In this document: positions 1 through 9,426 of the stretch, one piece after another
How the letters are laid out: every line of letters starts with the position of its first letter
Position numbering within the stretch: position 1 is the stretch's first letter
Assembly (NCBI RefSeq): GCF_013114825.1
Contig: NZ_JAAVLX010000004.1
Span: 186,001-250,000, forward strand
DNA: 64,000 bases
DNA from: Bradyrhizobium australiense
Lineage (GTDB): Bacteria; Pseudomonadota; Alphaproteobacteria; Rhizobiales; Xanthobacteraceae
Direction of reading: 5' to 3'
Made by a program: the position numbers and the translations under genes
Notes under the pieces: generated by a model
What the model was told of the DNA's origin: nothing
Databases searched by the model: none
Seen by the model: the letters and a program-made list of their open reading frames with translations, nothing else

Positions 1-2
1 TG

Positions 3-734
3 AAGCAGGGCAGCATCGGTCCGCTACGTAGCTGGCTGGACCGAAACTGGAAGGTCGCATGCGATCGGGTCTCGACATCGCAACTTCACAAGCTGATCGT
101 GGACCTCGACTTCCCGACGATCTACACCACCAATTACGATCGCAACCTAGAAACTGCGTTCGAGGCTCACAAAAAGCCCTATGCGAAAATAACCAATGCA
201 AAGGAAATCGCGGACGCTCCCGAGGGCGTGACGCAGATCATCAAGTATCACGGTGACTTCGACGATGACAGTTCGCTGGTGCTGACCGAGACCGACTTCT
301 TCAATCGGCTGTCGTTCGATTCACCGCTCGATATCAAATTCCGCGCCGACGCGCTTGGGCGGCCGATCCTGTTCATTGGCTACAGTATGTCCGATCCAAA
401 CATCCGCCTGCTGTTGCACCGCATCTGGGAGATCTGGGAAAGGTCGGGCCGCAAGGAGGATCGCCCGCGCTCGTTCGTGTTCATGCCCTCGCCCAATCCG
501 GTGCAGGAAGCCCTGCTCGCGCGATGGGGGATTACGGTGCTTACGCCGGAAAGCGGCACGTCCATGGACGATGCCCTCGTCGCGCTGCTCTCCGACCTTC
601 AGTCGAGAATATGCAAGCTTACGGAGCCCAGGAAAGGGAAGAATAGCGACGCAGAGCCGGAAAAGCCCGCGGTCAACCCTTCGCCGGCGTCAGTTGAACC
701 GACTCGCCGCAGCCGCAGGCGGAAATCTGGTTAG
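3..734 (+). CDS. SIR2-like domain protein, 3' part (5' end outside window)
   Basis: Open from the left edge; 243 residues are visible. SIR2-like folds bind NAD+, and stand-alone or fused SIR2 proteins of this type are often NAD-depleting effectors of phage-defence systems. The family motifs seen are TTNYDRNLE near the start, KYHGDF in the middle and FIGYSMSDPNI about 100 residues further on. The upstream part, which could carry the fused effector or sensor domain, is missing, so the system cannot be named. The tail is low-complexity (Pro, Ser, Arg/Lys). The last roughly 20 codons lie antisense over the 3' end of sufA, an unusual convergent overlap suggesting that the gene arrived here and recruited a stop codon inside sufA. 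A role in defence is inferred from the domain only. Confidence 0.75.
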   Translation, partial: KQGSIGPLRSWLDRNWKVACDRVSTSQLHKLIVDLDFPTIYTTNYDRNLETAFEAHKKPYAKITNAKEIADAPEGVTQIIKYHGDFDDDSSLVLTETDFFNRLSFDSPLDIKFRADALGRPILFIGYSMSDPNIRLLLHRIWEIWERSGRKEDRPRSFVFMPSPNPVQEALLARWGITVLTPESGTSMDDALVALLSDLQSRICKLTEPRKGKNSDAEPEKPAVNPSPASVEPTRRSRRRKSG

Positions 735-1059
735 GGTTGTTGAAGATGAACTGGGCCTGGAGCTTGTCGGCCTTGTAGTCCATTTCGGTGCCGAGCAGGA
801 ACAGGACCGCCTTGGGATCGACCAGGATCTTGACGCCCCGGTCCTCGACCACTTCGTCGGTCGGGCGGATCTCATGGGCGTATTCCACCGTATAGGATTG
901 CCCGGCGCAGCCGCCATTTTTGATGCCGACGCGCAGGCCGACGATTTCGGAATCGGCGCGTTTGGTCAGCTCCGTGATCCGCGCGGCGGCGGCCTCGGTC
1001 AGCTTCATCACCTGCGGGCGCGGCCGCGGCTTCTGCTTGGATTGGACGGTGGTATCCAT
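673..1059 (-). CDS. sufA: SufA/HesB-type iron-sulfur cluster carrier
   Basis: A-type Fe-S carrier of 128 residues that takes clusters from the SufBCD scaffold and passes them to apo-enzymes in the cytosol. The three conserved cysteines are visible: GGCAG near residue 50 and the C-terminal CGCG pair. I start at the ATG giving MDTTVQSK rather than at an upstream start that only adds an Arg-rich stretch; the family fold begins about 15 residues in. It is the last gene of the minus-strand suf cluster, 129 bp after the VOC gene. Its last 62 bases overlap the convergent SIR2-like gene. Confidence 0.93.
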   Translation of the reverse strand: MDTTVQSKQKPRPRPQVMKLTEAAAARITELTKRADSEIVGLRVGIKNGGCAGQSYTVEYAHEIRPTDEVVEDRGVKILVDPKAVLFLLGTEMDYKADKLQAQFIFNNPNQISACGCGESVQLTPAKG

Positions 1060-1188
1060 TGCAGTCGATCTCCGGCGTCGCACGGCGGCGACGAGCTATC
1101 ATGCCATTAAAATAACAACGAAATTCCCACTGTGAAGGTCTCTCGTCATGAACTCGATCAGAACCCCTCGAAACGCTCCGCACGCCCG

Positions 1189-1602
1189 CTAGTAAATCTT
1201 CCAAATTCCCGGCGTCGCCAGTTCCAGCAAATGGTTGTCCGGGTCGCGGAAGTAGATGCTCTTCCCGCCGCGCGGCCAATCCGTCCTGCCTTCGATCGCG
1301 ACATTGTGCTTGCCGAGTGCCTCTTCCCACCCCGGCAGTTCGGGCGCCGGGATGGCAAAGGCCATATGGACGGGGCCGCTGCCGTCATGCGGCGGAATGG
1401 TGCCCCCGGGGAGTTGGATCGTCTCGGGTGCCGAGCCGCGGCGAAACAGCAGCAGCACGCTTCTTCCACTCACGTCGAAAGCAACGAACCGCGAATCCGC
1501 CGTCAGCGCTTCCAGACCCAAAACCTCCTCGTAGAACGTGCGGGCGCGGTCGAGGTCATCGACGTACAGCGCAGTTTCGATGACGCCGGACAGTTTCGGC
1601 AA
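1189..1602 (-). CDS. VOC (glyoxalase/dioxygenase fold) family protein
   Basis: A 137-residue single-module vicinal-oxygen-chelate protein. It starts with the typical beta strand (IETALYVDDLDRA), has a second metal-ligand region (GPVHMAFAI) and ends with the usual YFRDPDNHLLEL strand. These folds bind a divalent metal and carry out isomerase, lyase or resistance reactions; the substrate cannot be read from sequence. It lies 9 bp downstream of the sufT-like gene and is transcribed with it, so it is co-expressed with Fe-S assembly. A VOC gene is not a standard suf component. A methylglyoxal-type or antibiotic-binding role is possible but unsupported. Confidence 0.85.
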   Translation of the reverse strand: MPKLSGVIETALYVDDLDRARTFYEEVLGLEALTADSRFVAFDVSGRSVLLLFRRGSAPETIQLPGGTIPPHDGSGPVHMAFAIPAPELPGWEEALGKHNVAIEGRTDWPRGGKSIYFRDPDNHLLELATPGIWKIY

Positions 1603-1611
1603 CGGATTCCT

Positions 1612-1983
1612 TCACCACATGTTGAGGACGAGGCGCGCCTCGTCGGACATACGATCCGGCGTCCAGGCCGGATCCCACACCAGGTTCACATTGACGACGC
1701 CGACGCCGGGAACGCTGGCGATCGCGTTCTCGACCATGGTCGGCAGTTCGCCGGCCGCCGGACAGTTCGGCGTGGTCAGCGTCATTGTCACGTCGACGGC
1801 ACGGTCGTCCTTGAGATCGACCTTGTAGATCAGGCCAAGCTCATAGATATCGGCCGGAATCTCCGGGTCGAACACCGTCTTCAGCGCGGCGACGATTTCG
1901 GTCCCCAGCCGCTCGGTCTCGTCCGGCGGCAGCGCCGAGTTGGTTTGCATATTGGCTGACTTGACTTCGGCCGTGTCACTCAT
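1612..1983 (-). CDS. sufT: SUF-system Fe-S assembly protein (SufT-like, MIP18/DUF59 domain)
   Basis: A 123-residue DUF59/MIP18 protein of the kind encoded in many suf operons, where it helps Fe-S cluster maturation or delivery. The domain runs from about residue 28 to the end: FDPEIPADIYELGLIY, then TLTTPNCPAAGELP with the single conserved cysteine, then VVWDP-like LVWDPAWTPDRMSDEAR. The ATG overlaps the sufS stop (ATGA), so the two are probably translationally coupled. PaaD and the MRP-like family share the domain, but position inside the suf cluster makes SufT the better name. Confidence 0.88.
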   Translation of the reverse strand: MSDTAEVKSANMQTNSALPPDETERLGTEIVAALKTVFDPEIPADIYELGLIYKVDLKDDRAVDVTMTLTTPNCPAAGELPTMVENAIASVPGVGVVNVNLVWDPAWTPDRMSDEARLVLNMW

Positions 1984-3227
1984 GCGAACAAATCCCGCGC
2001 CTTGATCAGCGCCTGTGCCAGATGGTCGACTTCTTCACGGGTATTATACATTCCAAACGACGCGCGGCAGGTGGCTGTGACATTGAACCGCTCTAAAAGC
2101 GGCATCACGCAATGGGTGCCGGCGCGCACGGCGATCCCCTGCCGGTCGATCACGGTCGCGACGTCGTGGGCGTGCGCTCCCTTCATCTCGAAGGAGATCA
2201 CCGGCCCCTTGCCGCGCGCGGTGCCGATCAGGCGCAGCGAATTGATTTCGCGCAGTCGCTCCTGGGCGTAATTCAAGAGATCATGCTCGTGGGCGGCGAC
2301 CCGCTCCTTGCCGATCGACGTGACGTAGTCGATCGCGGCGCCCAGCCCGATCGCCTCGACGATCGGCGGCGTTCCGGCCTCGAACTTGTGCGGCGGGTCG
2401 CCATAGGTGACCCAGTCCTTTGCCACCTCGCGGATCATCTCGCCGCCGCCATTATAGGGCCGCATCGCGACCAGGTGCTGATGCTTGGCGTAGAGCGCGC
2501 CAATCCCAGTCGGACCATAGATCTTGTGGCCGGTGAAGGCATAGAAATCGCAATCGAGGTCCTGCACGTCGATCGGCAAGTGCACAGCGCCTTGCGCGCC
2601 GTCGACCAGCACCGGAATGCCGCGGTCATGGGCGAGCCTCACGACTTCCTTGACCGGGACGAAGGTGCCAAGCGCGTTGGACATCTGGGTGATGGCGACG
2701 AGCTTGGTGCGCGGCGTCAGCAGCTTCTCGAATTCCTCGATCAGGAAATTGCCGTCGTCGTCGACCGGCGCCCATTTGATCACGGCGCCATGGCGCTCGC
2801 GCAAAAAATGCCAGGGCACAATATTGGAGTGGTGCTCCATGATCGAGAGCACGATCTCGTCGCCCTGTTTGATGTTGGGCTCGCCCCAGGACGATGCCAC
2901 CAAATTGATGGCCTCGGTAACATTGCGGGTGAAGATAATTTCTTCACTACGCCCTGCATTGATGAATTTCGCCACCGTGGCACGGGCACCCTCGTAAGCC
3001 TCGGTAGCGGCATTGGCGAGGTAATGCAGGCCGCGATGCACGTTGGCGTATTCGGTTGTGTAAGCCTTGGTCATGCGGTCGAGCACGGCCATCGGCTTCT
3101 GCGCGGAGGCCGCGTTGTCCAGATAGACCAACGGTTTGCCGTAGACCTTCATCGCCAGCGCGGGAAAATCCTCGCGCACGCGGGCGACGTCATAGGCGCC
3201 ATTCTTGACCGCCGGGTGCTGCGTCAT
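1980..3227 (-). CDS. sufS: SufS cysteine desulfurase (group II)
   Basis: PLP-dependent cysteine desulfurase of 415 residues that removes sulfur from L-cysteine and passes it to the SufBCD scaffold. The PLP lysine lies in TGHKIYGPTG and the persulfide cysteine in RAGTHCVMPL, the position of the usual RAGHHC motif of SufS. The start is the ATG of MTQHPAVKN. The open frame runs further upstream inside sufD, but that stretch is Arg-rich antisense-type sequence. Start and stop overlap the neighbours by 4 bp on both sides (sufD upstream, sufT-like downstream). This is distinct from the group I desulfurase at 7255-8409. Confidence 0.95.
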   Translation of the reverse strand: MTQHPAVKNGAYDVARVREDFPALAMKVYGKPLVYLDNAASAQKPMAVLDRMTKAYTTEYANVHRGLHYLANAATEAYEGARATVAKFINAGRSEEIIFTRNVTEAINLVASSWGEPNIKQGDEIVLSIMEHHSNIVPWHFLRERHGAVIKWAPVDDDGNFLIEEFEKLLTPRTKLVAITQMSNALGTFVPVKEVVRLAHDRGIPVLVDGAQGAVHLPIDVQDLDCDFYAFTGHKIYGPTGIGALYAKHQHLVAMRPYNGGGEMIREVAKDWVTYGDPPHKFEAGTPPIVEAIGLGAAIDYVTSIGKERVAAHEHDLLNYAQERLREINSLRLIGTARGKGPVISFEMKGAHAHDVATVIDRQGIAVRAGTHCVMPLLERFNVTATCRASFGMYNTREEVDHLAQALIKARDLFA

Positions 3228-4549
3228 CCTCGTGCCTCCAGCCAACGCTGCGCGGCGGCAATTGCGAGTTCGCGCAGGTCGTCGTTGACGATGGATTCGA
3301 TCGCCTCTCCAACAAACGCCTGGATCAGCAGCGCTTGGGCTTCCTTTTCGGAAAGGCCGCGGGCACGCAGATAGAACAGCAGGCTCTCGTCGAGCGCGCC
3401 GGTGGTGGCGCCATGGCCGCAGGTGACGTCGTCGGCGAAGATTTCGAGTTCCGGCTTGTTGTCGGCCTCGGCGTCGTCGGACAACAGCAGCGCCCGCGTC
3501 ATCATCTTGGCGTCGGTCTTCTGCGCGTCCGGGCGCACGACGATGCGGCCCTGGAACACCGAATGGCCGCGGTCGTCGACCACGGCCCGGAAAACCTCGC
3601 GGCTGGCGCAATGCGGCACCGCGTGATCCATGAACAGCGTGGTGTCGGCGTGCTGGCGGCCGTTGAGCAGATTGACGCCGTTGGTTTCGACCCGGGAGCC
3701 CTCGCCAGCAAACGCGATGGTCGCCTGGTAGCGGCTGACGGCCGCGCCTGAGGTCATACCAAAAGTGTTGAAATGCGCATGTGCGCCTAGCGTCACCGCG
3801 GCAGAGGATATGTTGAACGCATCACGGCCATCCTCGATCAATCGAACATGGTCGAGCCGCGAATTATCGCCGATTGCGACGATCAGGGAGTCATGCGTTT
3901 GATAGGCCTTCACGCCATCGGCCGCGATATAGCTTTCGACCAGCGTCGCGCCGGCATCCTCGCCGAGACGCAGCAGGGAACGGGTGAATATCGCAGCCGG
4001 CGTGGCGCCACCAGCAACATGAATGATCTGCAGCGGCTGCTTCAGCACGACGCCATTGGCGATCTCGATCACGACGCCATCGGTCATCATCGCGCTGTTG
4101 AGCGCGACCATCGGATTGGCATTGTCGGGCGTGAATAACTGGGTCTGCAGCGCGGCATCGCCGGTCTCCAGCACGGCGCGCAGGGTGCGGACGGTAACGC
4201 CCTTCTCCAGTCCCTCCAGTTCGGAAAGCTTCGGCGCGAACACGCCGTCCACCAGTACCAGCCGGCGGGCGCCCTTGATCGCCTGCAGCTTCACGGCGGC
4301 TGCAGCCTGCTTCAGTGCCGCCGCATCTGGTTCGGCCGCCAGCGGTAGCACCTCGCGCATCAGCGCGCGCAAATCGGTGTATTTCCAGTCCTCGAGCCGG
4401 CGATGCGGCAAACCCACACGATCATAGACCTCGAAGGCGGTATTCCGCGCTTCGGCGATCTTGCCGCCGCCCGGCAGCCGATCGCGCACCACCGCAAAGC
4501 TCTCGCTCAGCGCGCGGCCGGTCTCGTTTTTTGCCAGAACTACATTCAT
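3224..4549 (-). CDS. sufD: SufD, Fe-S scaffold subunit
   Basis: A 441-residue SufB/SufD-family beta-helix protein, partner of SufB in the SufBC2D scaffold on which clusters are built. The C-terminal half holds the family core (VFQGRIVVRPDAQKT and CGHGATTGALDE, which carries the conserved Cys/His region used at the SufB-SufD interface). The N-terminal part has the plant- and alphaproteobacterial-type segment RLEDWKYTDLRALM. Of the two adjacent ATG codons I use the second; the difference is one residue. The gap to sufC is 17 bp and the 3' end overlaps sufS by 4 bp. Confidence 0.95.
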   Translation of the reverse strand: MNVVLAKNETGRALSESFAVVRDRLPGGGKIAEARNTAFEVYDRVGLPHRRLEDWKYTDLRALMREVLPLAAEPDAAALKQAAAAVKLQAIKGARRLVLVDGVFAPKLSELEGLEKGVTVRTLRAVLETGDAALQTQLFTPDNANPMVALNSAMMTDGVVIEIANGVVLKQPLQIIHVAGGATPAAIFTRSLLRLGEDAGATLVESYIAADGVKAYQTHDSLIVAIGDNSRLDHVRLIEDGRDAFNISSAAVTLGAHAHFNTFGMTSGAAVSRYQATIAFAGEGSRVETNGVNLLNGRQHADTTLFMDHAVPHCASREVFRAVVDDRGHSVFQGRIVVRPDAQKTDAKMMTRALLLSDDAEADNKPELEIFADDVTCGHGATTGALDESLLFYLRARGLSEKEAQALLIQAFVGEAIESIVNDDLRELAIAAAQRWLEARG

Positions 4550-4566
4550 CACAAATCCGCTTCCCG

Positions 4567-5319
4567 TCAGGCCGCGTCTTCGAACTGGGTATAGCCGGAA
4601 GCCTCGAGCTCCAGCGCCAGATCCTTGCCGCCGCTTTTGACGACCCGGCCTTTCGACATCACGTGCACGAAGTCAGGCACGATGTAGTTGAGTAGCCGCT
4701 GGTAGTGCGTGATAACCACCATGGCACGGTCGGGCGAACGCAGCGCGTTGACGCCGTCGGCGGCGATACGCAGCGCGTCGATGTCCAGGCCGGAATCCAT
4801 TTCATCGAGGATGCAGACGGCCGGCTCGAACAGCGCCATCTGCAAAATCTCGTTGCGCTTCTTCTCGCCGCCGGAGAAGCCGACATTGACGCCGCGCTTG
4901 AGCATGTCCTGCGGGATGTTGAGCGATTTTGCGACTTCGCGCACCTTCTTGAGAAAGTCGGGCGTGGAGAACTCGCTCTCGCCACGCGCCTTGCGCTGCG
5001 CATTCAGCGCGGTGCGCAGGAAATTCATGGTGGCGACGCCGGGGATTTCGACCGGGTACTGGAACGCCAGGAACACGCCCTTGGCGGCGCGCTCGTCCGG
5101 CTCCATTTCCAGGAGGTCTTCGCCCCTGAACAGGATTTCACCATCGGTGACTTCGTAACCGGGCTTGCCAGCAATGACGTGCGAGAGCGTGGATTTGCCG
5201 GAGCCGTTCGGCCCCATGATCGCGTGCACCTCGCCCGGGTTCACAGTCAGCGTCAGTCCGTGGAGAATCTCGCGATCCTCGACGCGAACCTTCAGGTCTT
5301 TAACTTCGAGTAATGGCAT
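4567..5319 (-). CDS. sufC: SufC, ABC-type ATPase of the Fe-S scaffold
   Basis: A 250-residue ABC ATPase that drives conformational change of the SufBC2D complex during Fe-S cluster assembly; it is cytosolic, not a transporter. Walker A is GPNGSGKST, the signature FSGGEKKRNEI is the SufC-specific form, and Walker B is CILDEMDSGLD. The switch histidine sits in VVITHYQRLL. It is followed 17 bp later by sufD and preceded by a small unknown gene 23 bp upstream. Confidence 0.97.
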   Translation of the reverse strand: MPLLEVKDLKVRVEDREILHGLTLTVNPGEVHAIMGPNGSGKSTLSHVIAGKPGYEVTDGEILFRGEDLLEMEPDERAAKGVFLAFQYPVEIPGVATMNFLRTALNAQRKARGESEFSTPDFLKKVREVAKSLNIPQDMLKRGVNVGFSGGEKKRNEILQMALFEPAVCILDEMDSGLDIDALRIAADGVNALRSPDRAMVVITHYQRLLNYIVPDFVHVMSKGRVVKSGGKDLALELEASGYTQFEDAA

Positions 5320-5342
5320 AACTTTCCCTTGTGGAAATTCGT

Positions 5343-5668
5343 TTAGTGGCGCTGCCGGATCGGGCGCTCATAGGCGACAATCGCGGCGTCCGGGCACGCG
5401 CTTTCCAGACTTGCGATCTCGTCAAGCTTGACCGCATCGAGTTCCGCCGCTGCGATCAAATTGCAAAGTCCGTCGCCGACAGCCGCGCGGCAGTTCGCCC
5501 GATAGGCCATCAGAAAAACACCCATCCTGTCGGCGGCGGCCGCAAGGCGGCGTGCCTGCGCGGCGCTTGGCCGGAACCACTCTGAGTTGTCGAGCCGCGA
5601 CAAACTGGCTTCATCGATCTCGTTCAAGATCGGCAACAGCGCGCGCATCTCGCTGATATCAGTTGCGA

Positions 5669-5672
<4 letters not shown>
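5343..5672 (-). CDS. Small conserved-looking protein of unknown function in the suf operon
   Basis: A 109-residue protein I do not recognise. It has no signal peptide or membrane segment, is alpha-helical in character and has three cysteines ([12 protein letters not shown] and ESACPDA). Its ATG overlaps the sufB stop by 4 bp (ATGA) and it ends 23 bp before sufC, so it is locked into the operon and surely translated. The placement between scaffold subunits B and C suggests an accessory role in Fe-S assembly or its control, but this is inference from position only. Confidence 0.75.
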
Positions 5673-7165
<1,493 letters not shown>

Positions 7166-7243
7166 TCCATCCTCCGCTCGCGGTTTCAAGGACCGCGGTG
7201 GAACAATTCAAAATCAGTGACGAAGCATTTCCGGCGAAACGGA

Positions 7244-7259
7244 CTTAGAACGTTTCAAG
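7244..7259. promoter_or_regulatory. Weak dyad resembling an Irr (ICE) element ahead of sufB
   Basis: CTTAGAACGTTTCAAG is an imperfect dyad (arms CTTAGAA and TTTCAAG, two mismatches) straddling the stop codon of the upstream desulfurase gene and lying about 80 bp before the sufB ATG. Rhizobial Irr binds ICE elements with a TTTAGAA..TTCTAAA core. The match is partial, so this is only a candidate for iron control of an internal suf promoter. Confidence 0.25.
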
Positions 7260-8409
7260 CCGTGTTTCGTCGCCCTCTAAGTAAGGCATCGGCAAGCTTT
7301 CGCCAAGCCTCAAGGGCCAAATCAATGTCTGTCTCCGTGGTAGACCAGCCCAGACTGAGCCGCACCGCTCCCTGCGCCAATTCCCTGCTGAACCCCATGG
7401 CGGCCAGAACGTGGGACGGCTGCACCTTGCCAGAGGAGCAGGCGGAGCCCGACGATACCGCAATACCGCCGAGATCGAAGCCAATCACCGCCGTCTCGGC
7501 TCGAAGCCCGCGAACGGTAAACAGCGTGGTATTGGGCAGGCGCGGCGCATCCACTGAAAACACAATTATTTCAGGTGTTTGGTTCAGCCCCTTCTCAAGG
7601 CGCTCACGCAAGGCCTGCTGCCGGGCGGCATTAGCCGGCAGCTCGGCCATCGCCACCTTGATGGCTGCGCCAAAGGCGGCGATACCGGCGACATTCTCGG
7701 TTCCCGCCCTGCGGCCCAACTCCTGGCCGCCGCCGCGGAGCAGCGGCTCCAGCCCCTGCACCTCCTCGGCCAGGACCAGCGCACCAACACCCTTGGGGCC
7801 GCCGATCTTGTGCCCAGACAGGGTGATTAGATCTGCCCGTATCGAGTTGATATCGAAGGGTATTTTTCCGAATGCCTGGATCGCATCGACATGCAGCAGC
7901 CCGCCTGCTTCATGCACGATGTCAGCGACTTCACCGACCGGTTGAATGGCGCCGGTCTCGTTGTTGGCCAGCATCACCGAAACCAGCGCCGGCGGCCCTT
8001 CAGTAAGCAACGCACGCAGATGGGCGGGGTCGACCAAGCCGGCACCGGAGACCTTAATGGCCGCGATCGTCTCCGCCGGAAACCGGCCTCCCGACAGCAC
8101 CGACGTGTGCTCGATGGCTGAGACCACCAGCCGCTGGACCGGCGAGCCCGTGCCCCGGCGCAATCCCGGCGCCAGCGCCATTGCATTGGCTTCGGTGCCG
8201 CCGGAAGCAAACACCACATCCTGCGGACGGGCGCCGACGGCCGCCGCGATCGCGGCCCGTGCATCCTCGACGAGCCGGCGCGCCTGACGCCCTTCGGTAT
8301 GCACCGACGAGGGATTGCCGGCCAAATCCCAAGCGGCCGCCATCGCCTGCCTCGCTTCGGGGCGAAGCGGCGTCGTCGCATTCCAGTCGAGATAGATCCG
8401 ATCGGGCAT
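7255..8409 (-). CDS. Group I (NifS/IscS-like) cysteine desulfurase
   Basis: A 384-residue PLP-dependent cysteine desulfurase. The PLP lysine is in LSGHKIGGPKG and the catalytic cysteine sits in the flexible loop SSGSACSSGKVQP, which marks group I rather than SufS. Alphaproteobacterial suf clusters often have such a second desulfurase as first gene, supplying sulfur for Fe-S clusters and possibly other thio-compounds. It heads the minus-strand cluster here. No iscR/rrf2 gene lies between it and the divergent hydrolase, unlike in many relatives. A dyad operator and a TATGAT box lie directly upstream. Confidence 0.9.
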   Translation of the reverse strand: MPDRIYLDWNATTPLRPEARQAMAAAWDLAGNPSSVHTEGRQARRLVEDARAAIAAAVGARPQDVVFASGGTEANAMALAPGLRRGTGSPVQRLVVSAIEHTSVLSGGRFPAETIAAIKVSGAGLVDPAHLRALLTEGPPALVSVMLANNETGAIQPVGEVADIVHEAGGLLHVDAIQAFGKIPFDINSIRADLITLSGHKIGGPKGVGALVLAEEVQGLEPLLRGGGQELGRRAGTENVAGIAAFGAAIKVAMAELPANAARQQALRERLEKGLNQTPEIIVFSVDAPRLPNTTLFTVRGLRAETAVIGFDLGGIAVSSGSACSSGKVQPSHVLAAMGFSRELAQGAVRLSLGWSTTETDIDLALEAWRKLADALLRGRRNTA

Positions 8410-8499
8410 TGCTGTATGATATTACCTGCATCCGCGAGGTTGGGCCTGGTGTCGTCGCAACACGCCTTATGGCAATTGTGGATCCTGCCGTCTCGTACA

Positions 8500-8573
8500 A
8501 TCATAGGCTAACGCCTTGAACAGCCTTCCAGATGTTCAAGGTGCTTGCTTTTTGCCCCTCGCCTCATGCTAGA
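8500..8573. promoter_or_regulatory. Divergent promoter region with a perfect 9-bp dyad between the -10/-35 boxes
   Basis: A perfect inverted repeat, CCTTGAACA (8514-8522) and TGTTCAAGG (8533-8541) with a 10-bp spacer, lies between the desulfurase and hydrolase genes. On the minus side a TATGAT -10-like box occupies 8500-8505. On the plus side CTTGCT (8544-8549) and TGCTAG (8567-8572) form a 17-bp-spaced promoter. One protein bound to the dyad could control both directions. The dyad does not match the IscR, Fur or RirA consensus that I know. Confidence 0.5.
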
Positions 8574-8673
8574 AGGCCGCAACCAGTTCACGGGAGCGCC
8601 GTTCCCGCATCGTCCAACGACGCATGATCACATTCTTTTCCGCCGGATCACGTCCGTTGCTTAGGGATCATCA

Positions 8674-9321
8674 ATGCCTGAAGTAATTTTCACCGGCCCC
8701 GCGGGCCGACTCGAAGGCCGTTACCATCCGGCCAAGCAGAAGAATGCGCCGATCGCGATGATCCTGCATCCGCACCCGCAGTTTCACGGCACAATGAATC
8801 ATCAGATCGTCTACCAGTGCTACTACGCGTTTGCGCATCGCGGCTTCTCGGTCCTGCGATTCAATTTCCGCGGCGTCGGCCGCAGCCAGGGCTCGTTCGA
8901 CCACGGCACCGGCGAATTGTCGGACGCGGCGTCCGCGCTCGACTGGGCGCAGACCATCAATCCCGAAGCGCGCGCCTGCTGGGTCGCAGGCTTTTCGTTC
9001 GGCGCCTGGATCGGCATGCAGCTCTTGATGCGCCGACCCGAAGTCGAAGGTTTTATTTCGATCGCGCCGCCCGCCAATCTCTACGACTTCTCCTTCCTGG
9101 CGCCCTGCCCGTCATCAGGCCTGATCGTGCATGGCGAGAAGGATGCGGTGGTGCCGCCGAAGGACGTCAACACGCTGGTCGAGAAGCTGAAGACACAAAA
9201 AGGCATCGTGATCGATCAGCAGATCATCCCCGGCGCCAACCACTTCTTCGACGGCAAGCTGGAGCCGCTGATGGAGACGGTGACCGGCTATCTCGACATG
9301 CGGCTCGCCAACGTCCGCTGA
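8674..9321 (+). CDS. Alpha/beta hydrolase
   Basis: A 215-residue alpha/beta hydrolase of the small COG2945 type. The nucleophile elbow is GFSFGAW, the oxyanion strand HPHPQFHG lies early, the catalytic Asp region is VHGEKDAVV and the catalytic His sits in GANHFFDG. There is no signal peptide, so it is cytosolic; the ester or thioester substrate is unknown. Relatives of this protein are commonly found divergent from suf clusters in rhizobia, suggesting a conserved link of unknown meaning. A plausible sigma-70 promoter lies 100 bp upstream. Confidence 0.9.
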   Translation: MPEVIFTGPAGRLEGRYHPAKQKNAPIAMILHPHPQFHGTMNHQIVYQCYYAFAHRGFSVLRFNFRGVGRSQGSFDHGTGELSDAASALDWAQTINPEARACWVAGFSFGAWIGMQLLMRRPEVEGFISIAPPANLYDFSFLAPCPSSGLIVHGEKDAVVPPKDVNTLVEKLKTQKGIVIDQQIIPGANHFFDGKLEPLMETVTGYLDMRLANVR

Positions 9322-9336
9322 TGTTAACCAAGATGC

Positions 9337-9422
9337 GTAGCCCGGATGGAGCGCAGCGAAATCCGGGGACTGCTGCAAGAGTGGTGACATTCCCGGATTG
9401 CGCTGCGCTCCATCCGAGCTAC
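9337..9422. repeat. Dispersed palindromic repeat (REP-like)
   Basis: Two roughly 32-bp arms, 9337-9368 and 9391-9422, are near-perfect inverted copies (left arm begins GTAGCCCGGATGGAGCGCAG). They would form a long hairpin with a 22-base loop. The sequence type is familiar as a high-copy intergenic repeat of Bradyrhizobium chromosomes. It fills the gap between the convergent hydrolase and SMR genes and may also act as a transcription terminator. Confidence 0.85.
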
Positions 9423-9426
9423 GATT

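Noticed and set aside
2112..3374. A 420-codon open frame antisense to sufS
   Set aside because: It lies over conserved sufS codons and has no recognisable domain.
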